Positions 17,249-25,099 of a stretch of DNA of 64,000 nucleotides are shown here, piece by piece. The stretch lies in NCBI RefSeq assembly GCF_045999315.1, contig NZ_CP174607.1, forward strand, positions 2,604,001 through 2,668,000, given 5' to 3'. Below the pieces are notes generated by a model. It was not told where the DNA came from and did not search any database. It was given only the letters and a program-made list of their open reading frames with translations. This DNA comes from Peredibacter sp045999315. Lineage in GTDB: Bacteria; Bdellovibrionota; Bacteriovoracia; Bacteriovoracales; Bacteriovoracaceae. The translations under genes were made by a program, and so were the position numbers. Position 1 is the stretch's first letter. Every line of letters starts with the position of its first letter.

Positions 17249-17925
17249 GGGGCCTCTCCCAGGAAGACATAACCTTCTCCCCAGATGGTTTTAATAAAAC
17301 GGGGAGACTTTGAATCGTCTCCCAGTTTTTGACGGAGTCGGCTCACAAGAATATCAACTGAGCGACTATAAAAATTAGCATCAATACCACGAAGATGGTT
17401 CATGATTTCATCTCTATCAATCTTCTTTCCAGGATGACTGGCAAAGTAAGAGAGTAGTTCAAATTCATTTGAGGTAAGTTGCAGGGACTCACCATTTAAG
17501 AGCGCGTCTCTTTCATTCAATTTAATCTCGAGCTCTCCAATCAGTAAGGACTTCTTAGGAGTTCGAGTCTGACTTCGACGAACGATGGTCTGAATTCTAG
17601 CCACCAGCTCTCTAGGTTCAAATGGTTTTGCTAAATAGTCGTCAGCTCCGATTTCAAGACCTACGATTTTATCTGTAGTGTCTCCTCGGGCCGTGAGCAT
17701 AATAATGGGGATATCACTTTCTTTTCTAATTTCTTTGCACACCGAGAAGCCATCCATATCTGGCAACATCACATCCAGAATAATGATGTCTGGATTTTCC
17801 GAACGCATAAGTTCCATTCCTTTCTTAGGATGAAAGGCCGCCACAACATCAATCCCATACTGATGGAAGTATTGTTTTAGAAGTTCCGAAAGTTTTTGAT
17901 CATCATCAATTAAGAGTGCTCTCAT
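17245..17925 (-). CDS. OmpR-family response regulator (CpxR-like)
   Basis: A 226-residue regulator: REC domain with the acidic cluster IDDD and phospho-acceptor Asp51 in ILDVMLPD, then an OmpR-type winged-helix DNA-binding domain ending IKTIWGEGYVFLGEAP. Both parts are intact. It is the first gene of the pair with the downstream kinase. Directly upstream, in the region shared with the divergent CpxP-like gene, is a 10-bp-periodic tandem repeat of the sort bound by OmpR-family dimers, suggesting autoregulation and control of the divergent gene. The CpxR label rests on context and organisation rather than detailed identity. Confidence 0.93.
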   Translation of the reverse strand: MRALLIDDDQKLSELLKQYFHQYGIDVVAAFHPKKGMELMRSENPDIIILDVMLPDMDGFSVCKEIRKESDIPIIMLTARGDTTDKIVGLEIGADDYLAKPFEPRELVARIQTIVRRSQTRTPKKSLLIGELEIKLNERDALLNGESLQLTSNEFELLSYFASHPGKKIDRDEIMNHLRGIDANFYSRSVDILVSRLRQKLGDDSKSPRFIKTIWGEGYVFLGEAP

Positions 17926-17966
17926 GCTGGGTCATTATATCAAGGATTTCACCGGCTTCGGGAGGG

Positions 17967-17984
17967 TGTTACAAATTGTTACAA
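17967..17984 (+). promoter_or_regulatory. Tandem TGTTACAA repeat, probable OmpR/CpxR-type operator
   Basis: TGTTACAA occurs at 17967-17974 and again at 17977-17984, an exact 8-base direct repeat with a 10-base period, one helical turn apart. It lies between the response regulator and the divergent CpxP-like lipoprotein, just upstream of where the latter's promoter should be. OmpR-family regulators bind tandem direct repeats of this spacing. Confidence 0.6.
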
Positions 17985-18052
17985 TTTTATACCTCTATGA
18001 AAAGATTTGAATTGGGCCTTCCCTTAAGCTCTTAGACACGGAGGGTATCAAC

Positions 18053-18484
18053 ATGAAGAAGTACCAAATATTTTCACTTATTACCGGAACTCTATTGGTC
18101 ATGGGTGTGGCCACTGGTTGTAAGTCAGGTGGAAAAGGTCCTGAAGGAAGATTGAATTGGATCACAGAGAAGGTCACGGACAAATTGGATCTGGATAAGG
18201 ACCAGGAAAATAAACTTCGCGATCTTGTGAAAACAGTTCAAGAGCAACGTAAAGCACATCTCGATCAAAGTAAGTCTCAGCATGATGAGCTTAAGGCCAT
18301 GATCTTGTCGGAGAAGCTTGATAAGGAAGCGGCCCGAAAACTTATGGAGAATCGCCAAGCGGCGATGAGAGAGGGGTTTGATCCGGTTTTCGAAAAGCTT
18401 CAGGTTTTCCACGCGTCACTTAGGCCTGAACAAAAGAAAGAAGCTGTGGAGTTGATGGAAAAGTTTGGAAAGCGTTTCCATTAA
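18053..18484 (+). CDS. CpxP/Spy-like envelope-stress lipoprotein
   Basis: A 143-residue protein with a lipoprotein signal ending VATGC and a helical, charged mature part carrying LTxxQ-like segments (KLDLDKDQENKLRDL and ASLRPEQKKEAVEL). This is the arrangement of the CpxP/Spy/ZraP family of periplasmic chaperones and kinase inhibitors. It is divergent from the CpxR/CpxA-like pair, the usual genomic position of cpxP, with a strong GGAGGG ribosome-binding site at 18040. Unlike E. coli CpxP it seems to be lipid-anchored. A strong terminator follows. It probably senses misfolded protein and restrains the kinase. Confidence 0.8.
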   Translation: MKKYQIFSLITGTLLVMGVATGCKSGGKGPEGRLNWITEKVTDKLDLDKDQENKLRDLVKTVQEQRKAHLDQSKSQHDELKAMILSEKLDKEAARKLMENRQAAMREGFDPVFEKLQVFHASLRPEQKKEAVELMEKFGKRFH

Positions 18485-18491
18485 ACTCATT

Positions 18492-18526
18492 GGCAGAGGG
18501 ACGAGGGGGTTCCTCTGCCTTTTTTT
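18492..18526 (+). terminator. Intrinsic terminator after the CpxP-like gene
   Basis: GGCAGAGG at 18492-18499 pairs with CCTCTGCC at 18512-18519, a perfect 8-bp stem with a 12-base loop, followed by seven T residues. It isolates the CpxP-like gene from the Bax-inhibitor gene. Confidence 0.92.
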
Positions 18527-18577
18527 CGTGCTTAAGTACTTTTCCTTCATTAAAATTTAGGAAAAGCGAGGTCTCAA

Positions 18578-19294
18578 ATGGAACCAACATTCAGTCGTGA
18601 TGTTTATTCAAGCCCAACCCGTCAGCTGGCCGTTAGTCAGTATATGTCTAAGGTCTACTTATGGATGACGATGGGAATCTTACTTACGGGCTTTGTGGCC
18701 TACGGTGTGAGTACTAGTGAAGAGATTCTTTCGATGATTCTGACCAATAAGATTCTTTTCTGGGGTCTGATCATTGCTGAATTTGCTCTCGTGATCTTTT
18801 TATCGGCCGGTATCAATAAGATGAATTCTCTTACTGCTACCGCCATGTTTCTTTTATATGCTGCCATTAATGGTGCCACCCTTTCGATCTTCTCCTTGGT
18901 CTATACGAGTGAGAGTATTCAAAGTGCTTTTTTCACCACCACTGTGGCCTTTGCGGGTTTAAGTGCTTTTGGTTTTGTGACTAAACGTGATTTGGGTCCT
19001 GTTGGTTCATTCTGCACCATGGGTCTTTTTGGTCTTGTTGGGTTTGGTCTCTTAAGCATTTTCTTTCCGTCTTTGATGGGGACAACGGCAAGCAAGATTT
19101 ATGGTCTAGTAGGGATCATCGTTTTTGCTGGCCTAACGGCCTATGATACTCAAGCAATTAAGAACATGGCCCCATCTGCGAGAGATTCTGAACAATTTCA
19201 GAAGGGTGCTGTCCTTGGCGCTCTCAAGTTGTATCTCGATTTCATCAACCTCTTCCTCTTCATTCTCAGAATGAGCGGGGACCGTAGAAGATAA
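18578..19294 (+). CDS. Bax inhibitor-1 family membrane protein (YbhL/YccA-like)
   Basis: A 238-residue integral membrane protein with about seven hydrophobic helices between residues 25 and 235 and a polar N-terminal segment. The LTAYDTQAIK block in the sixth-helix region, with its conserved Asp, and the C-terminal LKLYLDFINLFLFILR are signatures of the TMBIM/BI-1 family. Bacterial members are calcium or proton leak channels or FtsH regulators (YccA). It is monocistronic, downstream of a strong terminator and followed by two hairpins. Confidence 0.92.
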   Translation: MEPTFSRDVYSSPTRQLAVSQYMSKVYLWMTMGILLTGFVAYGVSTSEEILSMILTNKILFWGLIIAEFALVIFLSAGINKMNSLTATAMFLLYAAINGATLSIFSLVYTSESIQSAFFTTTVAFAGLSAFGFVTKRDLGPVGSFCTMGLFGLVGFGLLSIFFPSLMGTTASKIYGLVGIIVFAGLTAYDTQAIKNMAPSARDSEQFQKGAVLGALKLYLDFINLFLFILRMSGDRRR

Positions 19295-19325
19295 TTCCCG
19301 GATTTAGCATATTTACCTTTTCTGA

Positions 19326-19369
19326 CCGGTTTGCTCCACTGGAGCACAACCGGCAGGAAATGGCCTGCC
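19326..19369 (+). other. Two adjoining hairpins sharing two bases
   Basis: The first hairpin pairs CCGGTT-t-GCTCC (19326-19337) with GGAGC-ac-AACCGG (19341-19353). The second pairs GGCAGG (19352-19357) with CCTGCC (19364-19369). Both claim bases 19352-19353, so their edges cannot both form fully. There is no T-run immediately after, so they are not a standard terminator. Their position, 32 bases after the Bax-inhibitor stop and before the ATG at 19406, suggests a 3'-end structure or a leader element. Confidence 0.5.
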
Positions 19370-19405
19370 ATTGTTTCAAAACTAAGAGTGTTTATACTTT
19401 TAGTT

Positions 19406-20014
19406 ATGAGAATTCTAATTCTAGCAGTTCTATTCTTCTCTTCTTTCTACTACTTCTGGCCGAAGGAAAAGACAGTATTTAAACCTCGTCTGACAAAAGT
19501 TGATTCGATTGATGTGATCATGAGTGGTACCGCCAAGAGAGTTTTGACGGCAGAACCTAAAAAACAATTAGTGGCCGAGCCTGTGGCCCCGGCCGAAACG
19601 CAAGCTATCGTAGAAACAGAACGTTCTCCCGCCCTGGATGTAAGTCTTGCTGAAGAAGATGCTTTAGAGCAGGTGGAAGAAGTGGCCTGGAGTGAAACTG
19701 AGGCGGTTTGGAACAATGAACTGAAAGAAATCCTTTATCGCTTAGAGCCTCAAGAAAGCGAAAATATGCACAAGGCCTATATCAGTGAAAGAGAGACCTT
19801 CCTCTCTGAAATTGAAAATCTTCTCAATGAAAAGCAACAGAAGACCTCTCCAGATGCTATTCAGGAAATCGAGCAAATGATTTCTGGCATGGAACAGAAA
19901 CATGAAGAGAAGATCAAAGAGATTTTCGGTGCCCATTATGAGGCGGTGAGAGAGCAGTACGATGCTTATATGGAAAATAGCTCTCCGGTTGTCGAAGAAG
20001 AATCTGTCCAGTAA
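19406..20014 (+). CDS. Membrane-anchored coiled-coil protein of unknown function
   Basis: A 202-residue protein beginning MRILILAVLFFSSFYYFW, a single N-terminal membrane anchor or uncleaved signal. Next is a low-complexity Ala/Glu/Val-rich stretch (about 55-90) and a Glu/Lys-rich helical part predicted to form a coiled coil. I chose the ATG at 19406 over an upstream in-frame TTG at 19331, because the latter would translate through the hairpins. No domain is recognised. The long 49-base 3' overlap with the convergent DUF924 gene is unusual even for this compact genome. Confidence 0.6.
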   Translation: MRILILAVLFFSSFYYFWPKEKTVFKPRLTKVDSIDVIMSGTAKRVLTAEPKKQLVAEPVAPAETQAIVETERSPALDVSLAEEDALEQVEEVAWSETEAVWNNELKEILYRLEPQESENMHKAYISERETFLSEIENLLNEKQQKTSPDAIQEIEQMISGMEQKHEEKIKEIFGAHYEAVREQYDAYMENSSPVVEEESVQ

Positions 20015-20559
20015 TCCCGATAAGGGAATCGACCAAATTTTTTAATTATCTTTTGATGTTCAAGAGCATAATCAAGACAATCCCAGGTCCAACTCTGAAT
20101 CTCTCTGGGCGCTTCTTTGTGAAGTTCAAAAAATTTCTCCACACTTAATTCCTGAAGTTTTAGGTTCTCCGAATGCTCTAGCGGGAGATAGAGAAATAAC
20201 TTTTCAGGCAATGTTAGAGCGGATTCAAGATCAGTTCCCAGGGCCTTTAATGTCTGTTTCTGCGCCAGATGATCAAACCTCACCGCACGCTTATCGTTTC
20301 GAAAGGTATTACGGGGAATTTGATCAAGTAACAGAATGAGGGCAAGATGATCGCGGGGAGATAGGTTCTCCGGCAGGGCCTTTAATTCGTACAACCAAGG
20401 TGCAAATTCATGTTCGCAGACCCAATCAAACTTAGGATATGTTCTTTCAAACCAACGGCCTATCTGACGCTCAAAATATTCTGGAGTAAGACTAATGTCT
20501 CCAAACCAGAAGCGATGGAGATCTTGCCACTTCATAGGCCTATGAAAGCGCTCCTGCAT
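19966..20559 (-). CDS. DUF924 family protein
   Basis: A 197-residue protein of the DUF924 (TPR-like) family, with typical features: RFWFGDISLTPEYFERQIGRWF at the N-terminus, the central block HLALILLLDQIPRNTFR, and a Pro/Arg/Phe-rich C-terminal FGRFPYRD. The family is all-helical and widespread but has no established biochemical role. It follows the LysR gene by 22 bases on the same strand, so the two may be co-transcribed away from the isocyanide genes. An internal Met at residue 9 is an alternative start. Confidence 0.85.
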   Translation of the reverse strand: MQERFHRPMKWQDLHRFWFGDISLTPEYFERQIGRWFERTYPKFDWVCEHEFAPWLYELKALPENLSPRDHLALILLLDQIPRNTFRNDKRAVRFDHLAQKQTLKALGTDLESALTLPEKLFLYLPLEHSENLKLQELSVEKFFELHKEAPREIQSWTWDCLDYALEHQKIIKKFGRFPYRDYWTDSSSTTGELFSI

Positions 20560-20581
20560 GAGTCTGTAAATAAGCGGGCGG

Positions 20582-21397
20582 TTAAGCTTTAAATGACTTT
20601 TTTAGTTCCTCAAAAATGAGTTTTCCTTCCGTTGACTTGATGATCTCCGGATAACACACAACCGCCAGGCGGTCTTTATAGGTGGGAGTGTTAGGAACTT
20701 TTTTAAGATTAAATCTTTGGGCCTTCACGACTTGAGAGGGAAGAATTCCAAAACCCGCCCCTGAATCAACCAGGCTTGCGATAAGTTCCAAATTCGGAAC
20801 TTCTACACGAGTACCAGGAGCGTCCTTCCAGCGAGAAAGAATACTATTGGCCTGAATCATATCGGGATTAAGAATAAGACTGTCTTGGTAACGATCTTTT
20901 GACTCCCACACACGTACTTCATCTTCGCCAATGAATCTTGTCACAAGACCCGGAATCGGAAGAGGATTCATGACCAGACCAAAATCCACCTCACCTTGAG
21001 CGACCTTTTTATTGATGTCATGAGAAGAACCATTAACGATTTCTAAGTTAAGCTTAGGTGCGGTTCTGTGCATGGATCGCAGGAATTCACCCAGAACAAA
21101 CATCCCAACAGAAGGATGACAACCAATCTTAAATGAAAGATTTGTTGGTGCTCCTTTGATTTGGAACATGAGCCTCAGAGCATCTTCAGCTTTAGGGAGA
21201 ATCATCTTTCCCTGTGGCGTGAGCTTGATGCCAGCGCGACCTCTGGTAAAGAGCGGTAGTCCCAGTTCCTTCTCCATTTTTTTTATTCCCAATGAAAGGG
21301 AGGGCTGGGCCATGTCCAGCTTCTCTGATGCCTCAGATAAAGTGCGGGATTTAGCGACAGTAATGAAGTTTTCCAGGTCTTTAAAGGTCAAGCTCAT
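20582..21397 (-). CDS. LysR-type transcriptional regulator, divergent from the isocyanide genes
   Basis: A 271-residue LysR regulator: an N-terminal winged HTH (LENFITVAKSRTLSEASEKL, then AQPSLSLGIKKMEKELGLPLF) and a substrate-binding-like effector domain of about 180 residues. The effector domain is slightly shorter than the usual 300-residue total. It is divergent from isnA-isnB with a 94-base intergenic region containing a T-N11-A operator candidate, so it is a strong candidate for their regulator. Inducing ligand unknown, possibly the pathway product or an aromatic amino acid. Confidence 0.92.
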   Translation of the reverse strand: MSLTFKDLENFITVAKSRTLSEASEKLDMAQPSLSLGIKKMEKELGLPLFTRGRAGIKLTPQGKMILPKAEDALRLMFQIKGAPTNLSFKIGCHPSVGMFVLGEFLRSMHRTAPKLNLEIVNGSSHDINKKVAQGEVDFGLVMNPLPIPGLVTRFIGEDEVRVWESKDRYQDSLILNPDMIQANSILSRWKDAPGTRVEVPNLELIASLVDSGAGFGILPSQVVKAQRFNLKKVPNTPTYKDRLAVVCYPEIIKSTEGKLIFEELKKSFKA

Positions 21398-21404
21398 ATA
21401 GATG

Positions 21405-21420
21405 ATTACCTATGGTGAAT
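21405..21420 (+). promoter_or_regulatory. Candidate LysR box (T-N11-A) between the regulator and isnA
   Basis: ATTACCTATGGTGAAT contains T at 21406 and A at 21418 separated by 11 bases, around the small dyad ACC-TAT-GGT. This is the LysR-type consensus layout, and it lies 7 bases upstream of the regulator's start codon, in the shared divergent promoter region. Confidence 0.45.
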
Positions 21421-21491
21421 ATTTATATCATTTAATTTTTAAATCTATTCCTTCCGGATATCAAGTCTAAAGAAAAAGAACGGAGGAAATT

Positions 21492-22394
21492 ATGGTTGCT
21501 CAATCAATGGTACAGGCCCTGGAAGCGGTTTCAAAACTATCCTGTAATGAACTCACTTTTGATCAGTTTCTGGAAGTTCCCCTGATGAAGCAAATGGCGA
21601 CACTTATGATGGAAGGGAGGTCCTTAAAATTTCTTCTCCCGGCCTTCCCGGCAAAAAGTCCAAGCCCAGTGAAGACTTCCGGGGCCCTTCCTGATTTCGG
21701 TGAAGTGATTGCCCTTAAAGCTCTGAATGAAATGTGCCAGAAAATCTCTGCTGTCTACGAACCTGGTGCCCAGGTGGTGATTTGCTCTGATGGCCGTGTG
21801 TTCAGTGATGTGGTGAATGTTTCTGATGAAACAATTGATGCCTACTCTGAAGGTATTCAAAGCATTATTAGGGAATTTAATCTGAATCATCTTTCAACTT
21901 TCTCTCTTGAAGACTTATACCCAAATCTTCCGGGACCAGAGTTAAGAGATCGTCTCCTATGGCAATTTGCCAAGTCGGTGGATGAGGTCCGCCACCAAGT
22001 GATTATTGACCAGAACTACCAGGGGCTTTTCAATGGAATGCATAAGTTCATGATGGAGGATCGGATGGGAATTCCGACTGAGAAGAGCAAGAATCAACTT
22101 CATAAAGAAACAAAAGTGGCGACCTATGAACTCATGAGGCGCTCAGATGCTTGGTCCGCTCTTTTGAATCATTACTTTAAGGGCGCTTTGAGACTTTCGA
22201 TTCATCCTTATCCCCATACCCATGAAAAGTTTGGCGTGAAATTGGTTTCGTCTTCTAGTAAGTGGGCCACTCCCTGGCATAACGTGACAGTAAAAATGAA
22301 TGATAAATTTGAGCTTATGCATTTAGTAGAGGCCGAAAGAATGGGAGCAGAAAAAAGAATGTTCGGAGGTAAGTATGTTTTCTTCGAAGCTTAA
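21492..22394 (+). CDS. isnA: Isocyanide (isonitrile) synthase, PvcA/IsnA/Dit1 family
   Basis: A 300-residue member of the Dit1/PvcA family, which converts the amino group of an L-amino acid (Tyr or Trp in known cases) into an isonitrile using ribulose-5-phosphate as carbon source. Diagnostic blocks are VVICSDGRVFSDVVNVSDE (about residues 95-113), the central LRDRLLWQFAK, and the C-terminal GALRLSIHPYPHTHEKFGV. Length is close to the usual 320-330. A strong GGAGG site precedes the ATG by 5 bases. It overlaps the oxygenase gene by 20 bases, the standard synthase-oxygenase pairing. Whether the substrate is Tyr or Trp cannot be told from sequence. Confidence 0.88.
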   Translation: MVAQSMVQALEAVSKLSCNELTFDQFLEVPLMKQMATLMMEGRSLKFLLPAFPAKSPSPVKTSGALPDFGEVIALKALNEMCQKISAVYEPGAQVVICSDGRVFSDVVNVSDETIDAYSEGIQSIIREFNLNHLSTFSLEDLYPNLPGPELRDRLLWQFAKSVDEVRHQVIIDQNYQGLFNGMHKFMMEDRMGIPTEKSKNQLHKETKVATYELMRRSDAWSALLNHYFKGALRLSIHPYPHTHEKFGVKLVSSSSKWATPWHNVTVKMNDKFELMHLVEAERMGAEKRMFGGKYVFFEA

Positions 22395-23067
22395 TGGAAT
22401 CGCGATTCTTAAGAATCAACATTTCTCCAAAGAAGAACTTCTGACTTTTGCCGAGAATCTCAGTGATAGGCCTGGTGAGATCCAAGACAAACTTCTTCAT
22501 TGGGAATTTGGGCCCGTGATGGAAATGAAGTTCGATCAATTGGCCCAAAACTATTTGTTCTCAGATGAAGTGGTGCCTTTTCATTGGGACGGGGCCTTTT
22601 ACCGAGAACCAAGGAAACTTCTTTTTTTCTGCCAGGAGAGTGAAGGAAATGGCGGTGAAACATTATTCGTGAATACGGAGCTCTTGTGGAACTCTTTGGC
22701 CGATAAAGAAAAAGAGGACTGCACCAAGGTGACTCTTACTTACCGAACGGAGAAAAAGGCCCATTACGGTGGTGAGATCAAAGTTCCCTTGGTCCAAAAA
22801 CACCCATCAAATGGTGCGACTATTCTTCGTCTGGCGGAAGAAGTCGAAACACACCTCAACCCCGTGTCCTTGGAGATCAGTGGAATCCCGAACGCCGATA
22901 TCTTTTATCAGGAACTTCGAAAGAAACTTTATGACCCAGAATTTATGTATGAGCATTCCTGGCAGAAAGGAGATCTTCTGATTTGCGATAATTTTACCTT
23001 CCTCCATGGCCGTCGTGCCTTAGGAGGAAACTTAAAACGGTCATTTATGCGAATCCAGATTCTTTAG
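22375..23067 (+). CDS. isnB: Fe(II)/2-oxoglutarate oxygenase, PvcB/IsnB (TauD/TfdA family)
   Basis: A 230-residue TauD-type dioxygenase. The iron ligands are His70 and Asp72 (PFHWDG) and the distal His211 (FLHGRRAL), with Arg226 (SFMRIQ) placed to bind 2-oxoglutarate. In known pathways the partner of IsnA decarboxylates or desaturates the isonitrile amino acid to give a vinyl isonitrile, or closes a coumarin ring as in paerucumarin. It overlaps isnA by 20 bases, so translation is coupled. It is somewhat shorter than typical PvcB (about 290). No glycosyltransferase or transporter follows, so the final product may be the simple vinyl isonitrile. Confidence 0.87.
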   Translation: MFSSKLNGIAILKNQHFSKEELLTFAENLSDRPGEIQDKLLHWEFGPVMEMKFDQLAQNYLFSDEVVPFHWDGAFYREPRKLLFFCQESEGNGGETLFVNTELLWNSLADKEKEDCTKVTLTYRTEKKAHYGGEIKVPLVQKHPSNGATILRLAEEVETHLNPVSLEISGIPNADIFYQELRKKLYDPEFMYEHSWQKGDLLICDNFTFLHGRRALGGNLKRSFMRIQIL

Positions 23068-23168
23068 GGGAGCGTCAAAGTCGGTCCTAAGCATCAAATT
23101 GAGAGTGAAATAGACCCTAAAATATGGTACTTTTGGCCTTTCATTTTCAATCTTAAGGACCTTAGCTT

Positions 23169-24755
23169 ATGTTGGCCGCCCACAATGTCCGCCTCCAGTT
23201 TGGTGGAAGAACTTTATTTGATGACGTTAACCTTAAATTCACTCCGGGAAACTGCTACGGCATTATTGGTGCCAATGGTGCCGGTAAATCAACTTTCTTA
23301 AAAATTCTAAGTGGTGAAATTTCTCCCACCAATGGAAGTATTGAAATCACTCCGGGTGAGCGTTTGGCGGTTCTAAAGCAGAACCACTTTGCTTATGAGG
23401 AAGAAGAGGTTCTTCGTACAGTGATCCTCGGGCACTCGAAGCTGGTTGAGATCATGAAAGAGAAAGATGCTCTTTACGCCAAAGAAGACTTCACTGATGC
23501 TGACGGTGAGAGAACTGCTGAACTAGAAGGTCTCTTCGCCGAAATGAATGGCTGGGAGGCCGAAGCAAATGCGGCCTCACTTCTGGCCGGTCTTGGCATT
23601 AAAGAAGATCTTCACGCCAAGAAAATGAAAGAACTCACCGGTGGCGAGAAAGTAAAGGTCCTTCTTGCCCAGGCCCTGTTTGGTAAACCGGAAATTCTTC
23701 TTCTGGATGAGCCGACCAACGATCTTGATCTAAAAGCGATCCAGTGGCTTGAGAACTTCATCATGGACCAACAAGACACGACAGTTCTGGTCGTTTCCCA
23801 TGACCGTCACTTCTTGAATAAAGTGTGTACTCACATTTGTGATATTGATTTCTCGAAAATCAAACTTTATGTGGGTAACTACGACTTCTGGTACAAGTCT
23901 TCTCAACTTGCTCAGCGTATGATGAGTGACCAGAACAAAAAAGTTGAAGAGAAAATGAAAGAACTTAAAGAGTTCATTCAGCGCTTCTCTGCCAACGCTT
24001 CTAAATCTAGTCAGGCGACTTCTCGTAAGAAAATGCTCGATAAACTGACCCTTGAAGATATCCAACCTTCTTCTCGTAAATATCCTTACGTGGGCTTTAA
24101 GGCCGATCGTGAGGCCGGTGATAATCTCTTAAGAGTAGATGGACTGACGGTAAGTCTTGAAGGCGAGAAGATCATCAACAACATCTCTTTCACTATTAAG
24201 AAAGGCCAGAAGGTCGTCTTCCTTGCTAAATCTGAAGTGATTACAACCGCTCTCTTTAAAGTTCTGATGGGTGAGCTTACGCCGGAGGCGGGAAAAATTG
24301 AGTGGGGTGTAACAACCACTCGTGCTTATCTTCCCAACGATAACTCAATGTTCTTTAAGGACGCCTCTTTAGACCTTATTAACTGGCTTCGTCAGTATTC
24401 AAAAGATCAGACCGAGACCTTCCTACGTGGCTTCTTAGGGCGTATGCTTTTCTCTGGAGAAGAAGCACTTAAGAAATGTAACGTGCTTTCCGGGGGCGAG
24501 AAGGTCCGCTGTATGCTTTCAAAGATGATGCTTTCAGGTTCAAACGTATTGGTAATGGACAACCCAACCAACCACCTTGACCTAGAGACCATTACGGCGG
24601 TTAACGAAGGGCTCATTGATTTTAAGGGAACTCTGTTGTTTACTTCTCATGACCACGAATTCATCCAAACCATTGCTAACCGAGTGATTTCGATTGAGGG
24701 CAAAGGGGTCAGGGATGAGGAGTGTACATACGACCATTTCCTAGGATTAGAATGA
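23169..24755 (+). CDS. ABC-F ATPase, YbiT type, with a degenerate second ATP site
   Basis: A 528-residue ABC-F protein with two tandem ATPase domains and no membrane segments. Site 1 is intact: Walker A GANGAGKS at 34-41, signature LTGGEKVK and Walker B with catalytic Glu181 in LLLDEPTND. In domain 2 the Walker A region is VVFLAKSEVITTALF at about 347-361, without the GxxGxGKS loop, and the catalytic Glu is Asn465 in MDNPTNHLD. A degenerate second loop is common in this ABC-F subgroup, but the Glu to Asn change makes one dead site more certain. It probably acts on ribosomes. ATGA overlap couples it to the next gene. Confidence 0.9.
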   Translation: MLAAHNVRLQFGGRTLFDDVNLKFTPGNCYGIIGANGAGKSTFLKILSGEISPTNGSIEITPGERLAVLKQNHFAYEEEEVLRTVILGHSKLVEIMKEKDALYAKEDFTDADGERTAELEGLFAEMNGWEAEANAASLLAGLGIKEDLHAKKMKELTGGEKVKVLLAQALFGKPEILLLDEPTNDLDLKAIQWLENFIMDQQDTTVLVVSHDRHFLNKVCTHICDIDFSKIKLYVGNYDFWYKSSQLAQRMMSDQNKKVEEKMKELKEFIQRFSANASKSSQATSRKKMLDKLTLEDIQPSSRKYPYVGFKADREAGDNLLRVDGLTVSLEGEKIINNISFTIKKGQKVVFLAKSEVITTALFKVLMGELTPEAGKIEWGVTTTRAYLPNDNSMFFKDASLDLINWLRQYSKDQTETFLRGFLGRMLFSGEEALKKCNVLSGGEKVRCMLSKMMLSGSNVLVMDNPTNHLDLETITAVNEGLIDFKGTLLFTSHDHEFIQTIANRVISIEGKGVRDEECTYDHFLGLE

Positions 24756-25099
24756 TAATTTCAAATGCTCTTGTTCTTCTGGTGGCCCTACTTCACGTTT
24801 GGTTCATGATACTTGAAATGTATTTTTGGACAAGACCACTAGGACGCAAGGCATTTGGTTTGACCAAGGAGTCTGCGGAAGCAACCAAGGTCATGGCCCA
24901 AAACCAGGGGATCTATAACGGTTTTCTGGCCGCAGGACTTATCTGGGGAGTCATTTCCCACCTCCATGATGTAAAAGTCTTTTTTCTCGCCTGTGTGATT
25001 GTCGCCGGCATCGTTGGCGCTTTCACGGCCAATAAAAAAATCCTCTACATTCAAGCTTTCCCTGCATTAGCAGCACTTATGGCGGTTGTATGTCTGTGA
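24752..25099 (+). CDS. DUF1304 family small membrane protein
   Basis: A 115-residue protein with four hydrophobic segments: residues 3-25, 53-67, 72-90 and 96-115. The family hallmark is the N-terminal HVWFMILEMYFW, with a charged Glu inside the first helix, and the central QNQGIYNGFLAAGL. DUF1304 members are small inner-membrane proteins of unknown function. I start at the ATG at 24752, which overlaps the preceding stop (ATGA); an upstream in-frame GTG at 24722 would add ten charged residues before the membrane helix. The gene overlaps the GDPD gene by 10 bases. Confidence 0.88.
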   Translation: MIISNALVLLVALLHVWFMILEMYFWTRPLGRKAFGLTKESAEATKVMAQNQGIYNGFLAAGLIWGVISHLHDVKVFFLACVIVAGIVGAFTANKKILYIQAFPALAALMAVVCL

